A DNA stretch of 64,000 bases, from the NCBI RefSeq assembly GCF_026420145.1, contig NZ_JAPMLV010000001.1, forward strand, positions 682,001 to 746,000, read 5' to 3'. Within the stretch, counting starts at the first letter, position 1. The number at the start of each line of letters is the position of its first letter. The DNA is from Enterobacter pseudoroggenkampii. Lineage in GTDB: Bacteria; Pseudomonadota; Gammaproteobacteria; Enterobacterales; Enterobacteriaceae. Positions 41,219 to 51,652 of this stretch are shown in pieces. The notes under the pieces were generated by a model. The model ran no database searches, had not been told where the DNA came from, and was given only the letters and a program-made list of their open reading frames with translations. The position numbers were made by a program, and so were the translations under genes.

Positions 41219-43337
41219 CGATTTGCTGTTGCAGCCGGCAAATTTCAGGCAGCAGAGCGATAAGCAGGCCTATCTGCTGAAGAACCAGCGGCGCTTTGCT
41301 GTCGTTTCCCGGGTCAAGATGCGCAATGCGTTGCGCCAGTTCATTCAGCGCCTGTTGTACGCGCGGTTCATCGGCTGGGCGGTGATGAAGCGCGTCATCG
41401 ACATAACAGACGGCGTCATCGAGCAGGTTGAGAATACCCGGGTTGGTGAGTTTCTCGCGGTGTGCACCCAGCGTCGAAATATAGCTGGTAAACGTATGGT
41501 TCAGGCAGAGCAGGCGGAACGCGGTCTCACGAATTTCCGCCGTGGCGCGAGGCTCCGTTGACATGTTAGAGACAACGGAGGCCAGTTCTGCATCACTGTT
41601 GTGCGCATCACGACGTGCTATCCGGTAAGCCAGGCGGTTATCGCGGCCCTGGTGGTACTGCTCCAGAATAGCGTCAAGGTAACGACAGTTGGCATTCATC
41701 GCCCTGTCGACCACGCGCGGCAAATTGCGGAAACGCCAGTCCGGCCAGATAAAGCTGACCGCGGCCCAGGCAATCGCGCAGCCTATCAGGGTATCGATCA
41801 CGCGGGGCAGGGCGACTTCAAAGCCTTCACCCAGCAGGTTAAAGCAGAGCAGTACCAGCAGCGTGATAAACATGGTGGCGTGGGCATACTGCACGTTGCG
41901 AAACGCGAAGAACAGCACGCCGGTGATGACGATCAGAATCAATTGACCTTCGACGGAAGGCACGAAATAGAGCACCGGAAGGCCGATCGCGACGCCAACC
42001 AGCGTACCGATAATACGCAGCGCAAGACGATGTCGGGTGGCGTTATAGTTCGGCTGGCAGACGAACAGGCTGGTGAGCAGGATCCAGTAGCCGTGGTGCA
42101 GTCCGGTTATCTGAATAAAGGCATACCCCACGCACAGCACCAGCGACATTCTCACCGCGTGGCGAAAGAGAGCCGACTCCGGCGTAAAGTTCCGGCTCAG
42201 GCGTAGCCACATATCGCTAACGCCGTGCACGCTGTCATCAGCAAGCTGGTTTTCCACCTCACTGCCCGGCAGTGCCATCGCCTGTTCGGACTCAATGGTT
42301 GCCAGCTGTGCATCAATCGCCCGCAGGTTGTTCAGCAAAAAGCCCAGCGCTTTGATATGTTCCGGTGACGTTCCGCTGGCCTGAACGCGGTCGAGCGCCG
42401 CATCAAGGTGGCTGAATACGCGTTCAAAGCGGGGATCATGCTGATAGGGCGTGCGCAGCAGAATGGAGCGCGAGAGCCGCTGACACGCCTGAGACTGCAT
42501 GGAGAGCAGGCGCTGGAAGCGGAACATCACGTCGCTGTAGCGGAATCTCTCGCGCAGGGCGGCATACTGAACGTGCGAGGAGCTGGCACGTTCATGAATA
42601 TCCTGGGCGGCAAAATAGTAGTGTAAGGTCCTTCGCGTTCCGCGCTGACCGCGATCGCCGCGCAGACGGGTCAGCAGAGAGGCTTTTGTCTGGTTAAGGG
42701 TGGCAACCAGCTGGCCGTTTGCCAGCGCCAGATCGTAGAGCGGAGCCTGGCTTTCTTCCTCGATATCCGGGTCGAACAGCCGGGATTTCAGTTCCAGATA
42801 GTGGGCTAACTGCTCAAAGCTGCGGGCAAGATTATCCTGCAGAGGGCGAACCGGGAAGATCAGATGACCGGTTAGCGTCAGCAGGTTATACCAGATGGCA
42901 CCCAGCAACAGCAGAACCGGCTGCTGGTACCACTGGTCGTACAGGGAAACGCCCAGCATAGTGTAGATGGCGATCAGCAATGCACCAAAAGCGATGGTGG
43001 CATAGCGCTGCCCAAGGCCACCCAGCAAAATAAACCCGCTGGTTGAGAGGGTAAGACCCAGGGCAAACAGCCAGGGCCACGGGAAAAGCAGCTCAACGGA
43101 CGCTGACGCAATAAAAAAGCAGACAAGCGTAATGACCAGATTACGCAAACGCCCGGCCAGACGATCGTCCAGGTCCGCCAGCGCCCCGGCCACCACTCCC
43201 AGCGTGAGCGGAATAGTGAGTTTGACATCATTCAGCCACCAGGGCAGAGCAACCGTGCCGCAAAGCGCGATGAATATCCTGACGTTATAAAGCCAGGTGC
43301 TGTTCCAGGTATAACGGCGAAGCAGTGGGCTTAGCAT
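41175..43337 (-). CDS. yccS: FUSC-family inner membrane protein YccS
   Basis: A 720-residue inner-membrane protein of the YccS/YhfK (FUSC, aromatic acid exporter-like) family. Two blocks of hydrophobic helices (about 15-160 and 395-520) flank a long soluble region, and a second soluble domain ends the protein. The transported substrate is unknown. The start MLSPLLRRYTWNS matches E. coli. It lies 19 bases after yccF in an apparent two-gene operon. Confidence 0.9.
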   Translation of the reverse strand: MLSPLLRRYTWNSTWLYNVRIFIALCGTVALPWWLNDVKLTIPLTLGVVAGALADLDDRLAGRLRNLVITLVCFFIASASVELLFPWPWLFALGLTLSTSGFILLGGLGQRYATIAFGALLIAIYTMLGVSLYDQWYQQPVLLLLGAIWYNLLTLTGHLIFPVRPLQDNLARSFEQLAHYLELKSRLFDPDIEEESQAPLYDLALANGQLVATLNQTKASLLTRLRGDRGQRGTRRTLHYYFAAQDIHERASSSHVQYAALRERFRYSDVMFRFQRLLSMQSQACQRLSRSILLRTPYQHDPRFERVFSHLDAALDRVQASGTSPEHIKALGFLLNNLRAIDAQLATIESEQAMALPGSEVENQLADDSVHGVSDMWLRLSRNFTPESALFRHAVRMSLVLCVGYAFIQITGLHHGYWILLTSLFVCQPNYNATRHRLALRIIGTLVGVAIGLPVLYFVPSVEGQLILIVITGVLFFAFRNVQYAHATMFITLLVLLCFNLLGEGFEVALPRVIDTLIGCAIAWAAVSFIWPDWRFRNLPRVVDRAMNANCRYLDAILEQYHQGRDNRLAYRIARRDAHNSDAELASVVSNMSTEPRATAEIRETAFRLLCLNHTFTSYISTLGAHREKLTNPGILNLLDDAVCYVDDALHHRPADEPRVQQALNELAQRIAHLDPGNDSKAPLVLQQIGLLIALLPEICRLQQQIATWRSDSPVAQAAH

Positions 43338-43356
43338 AAACGCGGCCAGTCCTTAT

Positions 43357-43803
43357 TTACTGAAAACGACGACGAGCGTTTGCTTCACGCGCCGCCTGGG
43401 CCACTTCTACCGGAACAACCCTGCGACCGACGGGCCAAAGGGCGATAGCGGCGATCTTAAAGTTCGCGATCCCCACCGGAATACCAATAATCGTGATGCA
43501 CTGTGCAATACCGGCAAAAATATGCATGATGCACAGCCACCAGCCGAAGAAAATGAGCCACAGAATGTTCAGCAGGGTTCCGCCCGTATTCATCAGGGCG
43601 TTTTTGTTCTCCGGATTCAGCTCGTCAACGTGGATGGCTTCATTCCCGTAGGGGATTAAGGAGAGTTTTGTGATTTCCCAGCAGGAACGGGTCAGGGGAA
43701 GCGTGAAAATCAGGACGATGCTCACCAGCGTGGCAAAAAGCCAGGAAAGGGTGGTGGCAAAGCCGCCCAGCACAAAATTCAACACATTCAGAACGGTACG
43801 CAT
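43357..43803 (-). CDS. yccF: YccF-family inner membrane protein
   Basis: A 148-residue membrane protein with two DUF307/YccF repeats, each containing hydrophobic helices (about 8-35 and 70-115), and the conserved NILWLIFFGWWL stretch. Function unknown. First gene of the yccF-yccS pair, divergent from helD. Confidence 0.9.
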   Translation of the reverse strand: MRTVLNVLNFVLGGFATTLSWLFATLVSIVLIFTLPLTRSCWEITKLSLIPYGNEAIHVDELNPENKNALMNTGGTLLNILWLIFFGWWLCIMHIFAGIAQCITIIGIPVGIANFKIAAIALWPVGRRVVPVEVAQAAREANARRRFQ

Positions 43804-43926
43804 AAACCCTCACTTCCTTTCGATAAAATTAACGCCCAATGATTGTAACGTTTTTTTAGGCTGGAGCACCTTAAAACTGGCAGTTAAACTGTCAGGTAAA
43901 TTATCTCTTCGTGGATTTGGCGGAAC

Positions 43927-45981
43927 ATGGAACTGAAAGCAACGTCGTTAGGCAAACGCCTGGCGCAACACCCTTACGACAGGGTTGTTCTCCTTAATGC
44001 CGGGGTGAAAGTCTCCGGGGAACGCCACGAATACCTTATTCCGTTTAATCAGCTTCTGGCTATCCACTGCAAACGCGGGCTGGTGTGGGGCGAGCTGGAG
44101 TTCGTTCTGCCTGACGATAAAGTCGTGCGTCTTCACGGCACCGAGTGGGCGGAAACTCAGCGTTTCCACCATCACCTGAACGCACTCTGGCAGCAGTGGA
44201 GCCAGGATATGAGCGTGATTGCCGCCCAGGTGCTCCAGCAGGTACTGGACGATATCGCGCAAAGCAACGCGCAACACGCGTGGCTAACCCGTCAGCAGAC
44301 CGCCGGGCTGCAGCAAAAGATCCGACAGGCACTCTCGGCGCTGCCGCTCTCCGTGACGCGTCTTGACGAGTTTGACAACTGTCGCGACGCCTGGCGCCAG
44401 TGTCAGGCCTGGCTGAATGATAAGGATAAAAGCCGTCTCGCCCATAATCAGGCCTGGACGGACGCCATGCTCACCCAATACGCCGACTTTTTCAGTACGG
44501 TGGAATCGTCACCGCTCAATCCGGCCCAGGCGCGCGCGGTGGTCAACGGCGAGCAGTCGCTGCTGGTGCTGGCGGGGGCCGGTAGCGGTAAAACGTCGGT
44601 GCTGGTGGCGCGTGCCGGCTGGCTGCTTACGACCGGTGAAGCGGTAGCCGATCAAATTCTGCTTCTGGCCTTTGGCCGCAAGGCTGCGCAGGAGATGGAC
44701 GAACGTATCCAGGAACGCCTGCACACCCGGGATATCACGGCCAGAACCTTCCATGCCCTTGCGCTGCATATTATTCAGCAGGGCAGTAAAAAAGTGCCTT
44801 CCATCAGTAAGCTCGAAAACGACGCGCAGGCGCGTCAGGCGCTGTTCATCAAAACGTGGCGCCAGCAGTGCAGTGAGAAAAAGGCGCAGGCAAAAGGGTG
44901 GCGTCAGTGGCTGGAGGAGGAGCTCAACTGGGACGTGCCGGAGGGCAGCTTCTGGCAGGATGATAAGCTGGCGCGTCGGCTGGGTTCACGGCTTGACCGC
45001 TGGGTCAGCCTGATGCGAATGCACGGTGGATCGCAGGCAGAGATGATTGAAAGCGCGCCGGAGGCGATCCGCGATCTGTTTTCGAAGCGGGTCAAGCTGA
45101 TGGCTCCGCTACTGAAAGCCTGGAAAACCGCGCTGAAAGCGGAAAATGCCGTTGATTTCTCCGGCCTGATCCATCAGGCCATCATCATTCTTGAGAAGGG
45201 ACGTTTTGTCAGCCCGTGGAAGCATATTCTGGTGGATGAGTTCCAGGACATCTCTCCGCAGCGTGCTGCGTTGCTCTCAGCGCTGCGGGCGCAAAATAAG
45301 CATACCTCTCTGTTTGCGGTGGGGGATGACTGGCAGGCCATCTATCGCTTCAGCGGGGCACAGCTTTCGCTGACGACCGCATTCCACCACTATTTTGGCG
45401 AAGGCGATCGCAGCGATCTGGACACGACCTACCGCTTCAATTCACGGATTGGTGAAATCGCCAACCGCTTTATCCAGCAGAACCCTCATCAGCTGGCAAA
45501 ACCGCTCAATAGCCTGCGGGCAGGGGATAAAAAAGCCGTGACCCTGCTGGCGGACGATCAGCTGGAACCGCTGCTGGACAAGCTCAGCGGCTATGCGAAG
45601 CCCGATGAGCGTATCCTGGTGCTGGCGCGCTACCATCACCTCAAACCCGAGGCGCTGGAAAAGGCGGCCACCCGCTGGCCGAAGCTGCAGCTTGAATTTA
45701 TGACGATTCACGCCAGCAAAGGGCAGCAGGCCGACTATGTGATTGTCATGGGGTTGAAAGAGGGCAGCGACGGTTTCCCGGCTCCGGCCCGCGAGTCGGT
45801 AATGGAACAGGCCTTGCTGCCGGTGCCGGAAGACTTCCCGGATGCCGAAGAGCGGCGTTTGCTGTATGTGGCTATGACCCGCGCGCGCCATCGCGTGTGG
45901 CTGCTGTTCAATAAAGAGGAGCCATCCGTGTTTGTCGATATCCTGAAGAGTATTGATGTGCCGGTAGCGCGTAAACCATAA
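43927..45981 (+). CDS. helD: DNA helicase IV
   Basis: A 3'-5' superfamily 1 helicase of 684 residues with a UvrD-like core. An N-terminal domain (about 1-190) is followed by the Q-motif segment NPAQARAVV, Walker A GAGSGKTS near residues 217-224, and the DEFQDISPQR Walker B. Motif IV-VI elements include GDDWQAIYRFSGAQ and the AMTRAR end motif. E. coli HelD takes part in recombination and repair. ATG at 43927; length equals E. coli. Confidence 0.96.
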   Translation: MELKATSLGKRLAQHPYDRVVLLNAGVKVSGERHEYLIPFNQLLAIHCKRGLVWGELEFVLPDDKVVRLHGTEWAETQRFHHHLNALWQQWSQDMSVIAAQVLQQVLDDIAQSNAQHAWLTRQQTAGLQQKIRQALSALPLSVTRLDEFDNCRDAWRQCQAWLNDKDKSRLAHNQAWTDAMLTQYADFFSTVESSPLNPAQARAVVNGEQSLLVLAGAGSGKTSVLVARAGWLLTTGEAVADQILLLAFGRKAAQEMDERIQERLHTRDITARTFHALALHIIQQGSKKVPSISKLENDAQARQALFIKTWRQQCSEKKAQAKGWRQWLEEELNWDVPEGSFWQDDKLARRLGSRLDRWVSLMRMHGGSQAEMIESAPEAIRDLFSKRVKLMAPLLKAWKTALKAENAVDFSGLIHQAIIILEKGRFVSPWKHILVDEFQDISPQRAALLSALRAQNKHTSLFAVGDDWQAIYRFSGAQLSLTTAFHHYFGEGDRSDLDTTYRFNSRIGEIANRFIQQNPHQLAKPLNSLRAGDKKAVTLLADDQLEPLLDKLSGYAKPDERILVLARYHHLKPEALEKAATRWPKLQLEFMTIHASKGQQADYVIVMGLKEGSDGFPAPARESVMEQALLPVPEDFPDAEERRLLYVAMTRARHRVWLLFNKEEPSVFVDILKSIDVPVARKP

Positions 45982-46000
45982 CGACGCCAGGCAAGGTTTT

Positions 46001-46034
46001 GTAGGCCGGGTAAGGCGTAGCCGCCACCCGGCAA
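46001..46034. repeat. REP element between helD and mgsA
   Basis: GTAGGCCGGGTAAGGCGTAGCCGCCACCCGGCAA is a typical REP/PU palindrome (GCCGGGT ... ACCCGGC) with the usual imperfect centre, placed between convergent genes. The same core recurs at 62961. Confidence 0.88.
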
Positions 46035-46039
46035 AAAAG

Positions 46040-46498
46040 CTACTTCAATCTGTCGGAAAGATAACGCTGATAGTCCGGAATAAGGATATCAACCGGCGAG
46101 TTAAACTGCGGCGATTCGATGATGAAATCCGCCGTCGACAGGTTCGTCGCCACCGGAATATTCCACACCGTCGCCAGACGCAGCAGGGCTTTGACATCCG
46201 GGTCGTGCGGAACCGCGTTCAGCGGGTCCCAGAAGAAGATCAGCACATCAATCTTCCCTTCGGAAATCTGCGCGCCGACCTGCTGATCGCCGCCCATCGG
46301 GCCGCTCAGCATGGCATTCACCTGCAGACCCGTTTCGCGCTGGATCAGGTTACCGGTGGTACCGGTCGCCGACAGAGCGTGCTTTTCCAGCGAAGACTGA
46401 TGGCGGCGAACCCAGTTAAGCAGCATTTGTTTACAGTGATCGTGCGCCACCAGCGCAATGTGTTTGCGTTCAGGCAGCGTGCGTGTTGTCAGTTCCAT
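46040..46498 (-). CDS. mgsA: Methylglyoxal synthase
   Basis: A 152-residue cytosolic enzyme converting dihydroxyacetone phosphate to methylglyoxal and phosphate, a bypass of lower glycolysis under phosphate limitation or sugar stress. Catalytic Asp71 lies in [12 protein letters not shown], with a phosphate-binding TGTTGNLI loop at about 45-52. The ATG at 46496-46498 ([11 protein letters not shown]) gives the E. coli length; an upstream in-frame ATG is less likely. Confidence 0.96.
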   Translation of the reverse strand: MELTTRTLPERKHIALVAHDHCKQMLLNWVRRHQSSLEKHALSATGTTGNLIQRETGLQVNAMLSGPMGGDQQVGAQISEGKIDVLIFFWDPLNAVPHDPDVKALLRLATVWNIPVATNLSTADFIIESPQFNSPVDILIPDYQRYLSDRLK

Positions 46499-46578
46499 AA
46501 TCATATCCATCAGGTTAACTGCCTACACGATGACGGGAACCGTCTGACGCTGCAAGAGAAAGGCGTAAAAAATGTGGC

Positions 46579-47241
46579 TTATGATGAAGGTTGTTGTTTT
46601 GCCCACTGTAAAAACCGGGCCCGCGTGTCGGGATCGGCCTGCTGGAACCAGAATTTTAGGCGCTGTTCCGTCAGGGTCTGGGACTGGGGAGGAATGACGT
46701 CCAGTTCAGAGACACCAGATAGCAGCGTACTGTCGTCAGCCATCATGGTGGCAAACTGAGGAAGCGACGCGCGTTTACCCGCTTTGTTATAGGTCTGGGT
46801 CGCGGCCTCGTAGTCCGGACCTTTTGGTGAGGTCGTCAGCGCCAGAATATCCAGCTTCACCGGAATCGGCATCGCATCCCCGTCCAGCAGTTCAATGCGG
46901 GGAGACGCGTCGAAGGCCGCCGATTCTTTCTCCGTTTCAAGACGAGGCAGGGTAATGTTCACCTGACTGATTTGCCGGGTATTAAAGCTGACGATCAGCG
47001 GCGGCGAGATATACATCCTTTGCTCGTGATTCGCCAGACCGATCGATTTTTCCACCCGGAATACCAGCTGATGCGGCCCGTTATCCAGCTCGATGCTGTC
47101 CGCACCGCGCAATAACGAACTGGAAACCTTTTTTCCGTCCAGTACCAGGAGATCAATATCGGTAGAGAGCCGGAGCGTGGTCGCAAAAACGCAGACCGGC
47201 ATCACTAACGCAATCAGAGCAGTGGCAATACCGGTTTTCAT
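46579..47241 (-). CDS. csgI: Curli assembly inhibitor CsgI (YccT)
   Basis: A 220-residue periplasmic protein (UPF0319) with a signal peptide (1-20, ending CVFA). Its body and its end ([11 protein letters not shown]) match E. coli YccT, reported to slow CsgA polymerisation and to be under CsgD control. No curli operon is in this window. Encoded between mgsA and yccU as in E. coli. Confidence 0.9.
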   Translation of the reverse strand: MKTGIATALIALVMPVCVFATTLRLSTDIDLLVLDGKKVSSSLLRGADSIELDNGPHQLVFRVEKSIGLANHEQRMYISPPLIVSFNTRQISQVNITLPRLETEKESAAFDASPRIELLDGDAMPIPVKLDILALTTSPKGPDYEAATQTYNKAGKRASLPQFATMMADDSTLLSGVSELDVIPPQSQTLTEQRLKFWFQQADPDTRARFLQWAKQQPSS

Positions 47242-47414
47242 AGAAGGCTCCCGTCAGAAATCCTGTCGCCGCATTAATGTATCTAAATTTTTCGAGAATC
47301 ACGTTTACTAACATATAGACATATTTCGCCGTTTTGCCCTCATGCGTCGGTATGGGATGGATGGTTGAGATGTGCGGTTTGGCGTACACTTTTAAAAAAG
47401 CCAGGAGAAAAACC

Positions 47415-47828
47415 ATGAAAGAGAACGATATTGCCGAGATTCTGACATCCACGCGTACCATTGCGCTGGTGGGCGCGAGCGATAAACCCGATCGTCCAAG
47501 CTATCGGGTGATGAAATACCTTCTCGATCAGGGCTACCACGTCATCCCGGTCTCGCCAAAAGTGGCGGGGAAAACCTTACTGGGCCAGCAGGGTTACGCC
47601 ACGCTCGCTGACGTGCCGGAAAAAATTGATATGGTCGACGTCTTTCGTAATTCCGAGGCGGCGTGGGAAGTGGCGCAGGACGCTATCGCCGTCGGGGCGA
47701 AAACGCTGTGGATGCAGCTGGGCGTGATTAACGAGCAGGCTGCGGTGCTGGCGCGGGATGCGGGGTTAAACGTCGTCATGGATCGCTGTCCGGCGATCGA
47801 CATCCCCCGTCTGGGGCTGGCGAAGTAA
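47415..47828 (+). CDS. yccU: CoA-binding protein YccU
   Basis: A 137-residue Rossmann-fold protein of the CoA-binding (succinyl-CoA synthetase alpha-like) family. The nucleotide loop ALVGASDKPDRPS is near residues 17-30, and Cys in MDRCPAID is conserved. Function unknown. The ATG at 47415 has CCAGGAG upstream and gives the E. coli length; an earlier in-frame ATG is rejected. Confidence 0.9.
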   Translation: MKENDIAEILTSTRTIALVGASDKPDRPSYRVMKYLLDQGYHVIPVSPKVAGKTLLGQQGYATLADVPEKIDMVDVFRNSEAAWEVAQDAIAVGAKTLWMQLGVINEQAAVLARDAGLNVVMDRCPAIDIPRLGLAK

Positions 47829-47836
47829 TAAAAAAA

Positions 47837-47860
47837 AGCCCGTTCATCGGGCTTTTTTTA
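47837..47860. terminator. Bidirectional terminator between yccU and hspQ
   Basis: AGCCCG-TTCAT-CGGGCT with an A-run before and a T-run after, between convergent genes. Confidence 0.87.
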
Positions 47861-47865
47861 CACGC

Positions 47866-48213
<348 letters not shown>

Positions 48214-48243
48214 TTATGTGCGGGCAATATTTCTCTTTTCAAG

Positions 48244-49434
48244 TTACATGACGCGACAGGCAAACCCTTTCAGATACAGTCCTTCCGGGTAGGTAGCAAT
48301 CACGGGGTGATCGGCTGCCTGACGGAACTGCTCTATAAATTGTACATCACGGCCAGCATCTATTGCGGCATCGGCGATGATTTTCTGAAATAAATCTGTG
48401 GTCATCAGGCCTGAGCAAGAGAAGGTGAGCAGAACCCCGCCCGGGTTCAGCAGCTGGATAGCCAGCATGTTGATATCTTTATACCCACGGCACGCGCCCA
48501 TCAGCTGGCTTTTGTTTTCCACAAACTTGGGTGGATCCATCACGATGACGTCGAACTTTTCGCCCTGATCGCGATATTTACGCAGCAGCTTGAAGACATC
48601 ATCACGCACAAACTCCGCTTTGCTCAGATCCAGCTTATTCAGCTCGACGTTCTGTTTTGCCACGTCGAGTGCTTCCTGTGAGGTGTCCACGCTGACCACC
48701 TGGGCACAGCCGCCCATCAGTGCCGAAACGGCGAAACCACCGGTATAGGAGAAGCAGTTCAGCACGCGTTTGTCGGCAACGTACTGACGCGTAGCCAGAC
48801 GGCTGTCGCGCTGGTCGAGGTAGTAACCCGTTTTGTGCCCGCCCTGAATATCCACCAGCAGCTTCATGCCGTGCTCTTCAATCGGCAGCAGGGCAGGCGG
48901 CAGTTCACCCGTGACCGGACCCTGCGTCAGCTCCATGCCCTCTTTTTTGCGCACCGCCACATCGCTGCGGTCGTAAATGGCGCACTGCGGGAACAGCGTT
49001 TGCAGCGCGCTAATCAGCGCGGCACGCTGGTATTCCGCTCCGGCGCTCAGGAGCTGCAGGACAAGGAAGTTACCAAAGCGATCGATGGTCACGCCCGGCA
49101 GGCCGTCGGACTCACCGGCAATCAGACGGTAGCTGTCCAGCCCGTCGCGTTTTGCCAGCCAGTCGCGCCACTGCTGCGCCTGCTGCAGACGACGCACAAA
49201 GAAGTCGATGTCGATGGTTTCGTCTTTATCGAACGTCCAGACGCGCGCGCGGATCTGGGACGCTGGCGAGTAAGCGCCTCGCGCTAACCATTTCCCCTGA
49301 TGGTCAACGATATCAATGGTTTCACCGAGGCTGGCTTTGCCTTCCATACGGGCAACCGCGCCGGAAAAGACCCAGGGATGACGGCGCAGTAATGATTTCT
49401 CGCGCCCTTTGGCTAACACTAAACGTACACTCAT
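48244..49434 (-). CDS. rlmI: 23S rRNA m5C1962 methyltransferase RlmI
   Basis: A 396-residue SAM-dependent methyltransferase making m5C1962 in 23S rRNA. An N-terminal PUA domain (1-80), a middle domain, then the Rossmann methyltransferase with [19 protein letters not shown] and SCSG motifs. The ATG at 49432-49434 ([10 protein letters not shown]) matches the E. coli start; the frame is open further upstream. Confidence 0.96.
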   Translation of the reverse strand: MSVRLVLAKGREKSLLRRHPWVFSGAVARMEGKASLGETIDIVDHQGKWLARGAYSPASQIRARVWTFDKDETIDIDFFVRRLQQAQQWRDWLAKRDGLDSYRLIAGESDGLPGVTIDRFGNFLVLQLLSAGAEYQRAALISALQTLFPQCAIYDRSDVAVRKKEGMELTQGPVTGELPPALLPIEEHGMKLLVDIQGGHKTGYYLDQRDSRLATRQYVADKRVLNCFSYTGGFAVSALMGGCAQVVSVDTSQEALDVAKQNVELNKLDLSKAEFVRDDVFKLLRKYRDQGEKFDVIVMDPPKFVENKSQLMGACRGYKDINMLAIQLLNPGGVLLTFSCSGLMTTDLFQKIIADAAIDAGRDVQFIEQFRQAADHPVIATYPEGLYLKGFACRVM

Positions 49435-49608
49435 AATTTGCTGTTCTGTCGATTTCAGGGAAATGGCGCGTAGATTACCACATTCAGCAAGGCGCAATCA
49501 TCTGCGGATGCCGTTGAGCGTTTCGGCACAAAATCAAATCGCTTAGGCACATTACGGGATTGCAGCAGGCTTTACAGTAGGGCCTCCAGTTCAGCAGAGG
49601 AAGCACCC

Positions 49609-50166
49609 ATGAAAAAGCGCAGTGTCATCACAATAGCCGCTCTGACGGCAATGAGTTTTCAGGTTTTCGCAGCAACGTCTTTCAGCATGACCAGCCGGGA
49701 TATTTCCGGCGATCGGCGGTTGGCGCAGCAGCAGGTATTTGAGGGATTTGGCTGCCATGGTGGGAATACCTCTCCCCAGCTGGCATGGAAAAATCCGCCC
49801 GCCGGTACAAAAAGTTTTGCCGTTACGGTCTATGACCCTGATGCGCCCACCGGCAGCGGCTGGTGGCACTGGACCGTAGCCAATATACCGGCGAATACAA
49901 TGACGCTGCCCGCTGATGCCGGTAACCCGAACGGCGAGAAATTACCTGCCGGCGTGGTGCAGGGGCGCAATGATTTCGGCTATTCTGGATTCGGCGGCGC
50001 ATGTCCACCTGCCGGGGACAAGCCTCACCGCTATCAGGTGACCGTCTGGGCGCTGGACGTGGATACACTGCCCGTCGACAAAAATGCCAGCGGCGCGCTG
50101 GTCGGTTTTATGATTAATAGTCACACTCTGGCAAAGGCTCAGTTAACAGCAACCTACAGCAGATAA
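49609..50166 (+). CDS. Secreted PEBP-family protein (YbcL-like)
   Basis: A 185-residue periplasmic protein of the phosphatidylethanolamine-binding (Raf kinase inhibitor-like) family. A signal peptide (1-21, ending QVFA) precedes the fold. The ligand-pocket segments DPDAPTGSGWWHWT (about 85-98) and the PHRYQVTVWALD strand are present, along with two conserved cysteines (GCHGG, GACPP). It is closer to YbcL than to cytosolic YbhB. YbcL of uropathogenic E. coli has been reported to dampen neutrophil migration; no such role is claimed here. It is absent at this place in E. coli K-12 and is followed 10 bases later by an AraC-type regulator. Confidence 0.85.
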   Translation: MKKRSVITIAALTAMSFQVFAATSFSMTSRDISGDRRLAQQQVFEGFGCHGGNTSPQLAWKNPPAGTKSFAVTVYDPDAPTGSGWWHWTVANIPANTMTLPADAGNPNGEKLPAGVVQGRNDFGYSGFGGACPPAGDKPHRYQVTVWALDVDTLPVDKNASGALVGFMINSHTLAKAQLTATYSR

Positions 50167-50176
50167 GGATGACAGG

Positions 50177-50965
50177 GTGCAGGAGTTCCATTTTCGACAT
50201 AAACATCTTACTGCGGGTGAAGTGACTGCCAGCAAAATGCATCGCCTGCACCAGGTTAAACTCTTCTTTCCGGCTATTTGTCATATCACTCACGGCAGTA
50301 AGGTGATTGTTCAGGACGATAACCGCCTGGAGGCGACACGGGATCAACTCATCATTATCCCTGCCAATACGGTGATGGAGATTATCAATCAGCCCGCGAA
50401 CGGCATGTTTCGCTCGGACTTGCTCATGTTATCTCCGGAGATCGTTGCCGAGTTTAAAGCGCATTACCTGAAATCCTGGCCGCGCACGACGTTGCATTCG
50501 CTCTGCGCGCCGCTGAGCGAGGGGCTGGCGTTTATGTGGGATAACCTGCTGCACGCCGTGCGTCAGGATTTACCGGAGGCGCTGCAAAAACATCAGGCCT
50601 TCGGTCTGTTGCTGGCATTGCTGCATGACGGCGTGGCAGGTCCGCTGCTTATTGAGCGAAACAATAACCTGACCGAGCAGGTGCGACAGTTCATCATGCT
50701 GTCGCCCGCCAGAGCCTGGACCGCGCAGGATGTCGCCAGCCGTCTCGCATTAAGCGTGCCGACGCTGCGCAGGCGGTTACGCGAGGAGTCACAGAGTTTT
50801 CGCCAGATTGTGGAGGAGGTGAGGATGGGCGTTGCGCTGTCACAGCTACAGTCAACCCGATTACCGATTGGCGAAATCGCATTACAATGTGGGTATCTTT
50901 CCAGCTCTCGTTTCACCGCCCGTTTCCGGCAGCACTACGGCTGTTTGCCGAAAACGCTACGTTAA
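50177..50965 (+). CDS. AraC-family transcriptional regulator
   Basis: A 262-residue regulator. The N-terminal cupin-like part (about 1-120; strand pattern with [11 protein letters not shown]) probably senses a ligand, and the C-terminal AraC domain with two helix-turn-helices spans about 165-262 ([19 protein letters not shown] and [20 protein letters not shown]). The start used is GTG at 50177 with AAGGATGACAG upstream; an ATG at 50237 is possible. It directly follows the PEBP gene and probably shares its transcript. Target unknown. Confidence 0.8.
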   Translation: MQEFHFRHKHLTAGEVTASKMHRLHQVKLFFPAICHITHGSKVIVQDDNRLEATRDQLIIIPANTVMEIINQPANGMFRSDLLMLSPEIVAEFKAHYLKSWPRTTLHSLCAPLSEGLAFMWDNLLHAVRQDLPEALQKHQAFGLLLALLHDGVAGPLLIERNNNLTEQVRQFIMLSPARAWTAQDVASRLALSVPTLRRRLREESQSFRQIVEEVRMGVALSQLQSTRLPIGEIALQCGYLSSSRFTARFRQHYGCLPKTLR

Positions 50966-50976
50966 GGAGAAAAAGA

Positions 50977-51258
50977 ATGTCTAAAGTCTGCACCATTGCC
51001 TGGGTTCACGGCGTTGTTCAGGGCGTGGGGTTCCGCTACAGCACTCAGCGCGAGGCCGTTCAGCTTGGGCTAACGGGATACGCGCGAAACATGGACGACG
51101 GCAGCGTTGAGGTGGTCGCCTGCGGCGAAGCGGAGCAGGTCGACAAGCTGGTGGCGTGGCTGAAAGCGGGTGGGCCGCGCAGCGCACGGGTTGATAAGGT
51201 CTTAACAGAACCGCATCAGCCCGGGCGGGAATATATGAACTTCGGTATTCGCTACTAA
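50977..51258 (+). CDS. acyP: Acylphosphatase
   Basis: A 93-residue acylphosphatase (YccX) hydrolysing carboxyl-phosphate bonds. The phosphate-binding loop [11 protein letters not shown] places the catalytic Arg at 20, and Asn38 ([11 protein letters not shown]) completes the site. ATG at 50977 with AAGGAGAAA upstream. It follows the AraC gene by 11 bases, whereas in E. coli it stands next to rlmI. Its stop overlaps the convergent tusE stop. Confidence 0.94.
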   Translation: MSKVCTIAWVHGVVQGVGFRYSTQREAVQLGLTGYARNMDDGSVEVVACGEAEQVDKLVAWLKAGGPRSARVDKVLTEPHQPGREYMNFGIRY

Positions 51259-51584
51259 ATGCACTTCACCGGTTTTGGCAGGCCGGCAATTTTGGTGGCC
51301 TGTTTTGCCGGGCCTTTCGGGAACAGACGATAGAGATAGCGGCTGTTGCCTTTCTCTTCACCGAACTTATTGGCCATCGCCTTGACCAGCATGCGGATGG
51401 CCGGAGAGGTGTTGAATTCAAGGTAAAACTCGCGGACAAAACGCACCACCTCCCAGTGTTCGGGGGAGAGGGTAATCCCTTCGTTTTCCGCAATTTTCTC
51501 CGCCAGCGGTTCGCTCCAGAGCGTCGTATCTTTCAGATAGCCTTCGCTATCGGTCTCAATTTCCTGGCCTGCAAAAATGAACAT
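51255..51584 (-). CDS. tusE: Sulfurtransferase TusE
   Basis: A 109-residue DsrC-like sulfur carrier that accepts persulfide from TusBCD and passes it to MnmA for 2-thiouridine synthesis at U34 of Lys, Glu and Gln tRNAs. The reactive cysteine is the penultimate residue, Cys108 in KPVKCI. Marks the left border of the fimbrial insertion; in E. coli yccA is its next neighbour. Confidence 0.96.
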   Translation of the reverse strand: MFIFAGQEIETDSEGYLKDTTLWSEPLAEKIAENEGITLSPEHWEVVRFVREFYLEFNTSPAIRMLVKAMANKFGEEKGNSRYLYRLFPKGPAKQATKIAGLPKPVKCI

Positions 51585-51652
51585 AATCTTCTGTCGTAGG
51601 TGAAAAATCGGCGACAGTGTAGCAAAAAAGCGGGCTCAGGATAAACCGTGAC

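Noticed and set aside
45998..46034. Palindrome as terminator or CRISPR repeat
   Set aside because: It is a single REP unit with its typical core and no spacer array or T-run.
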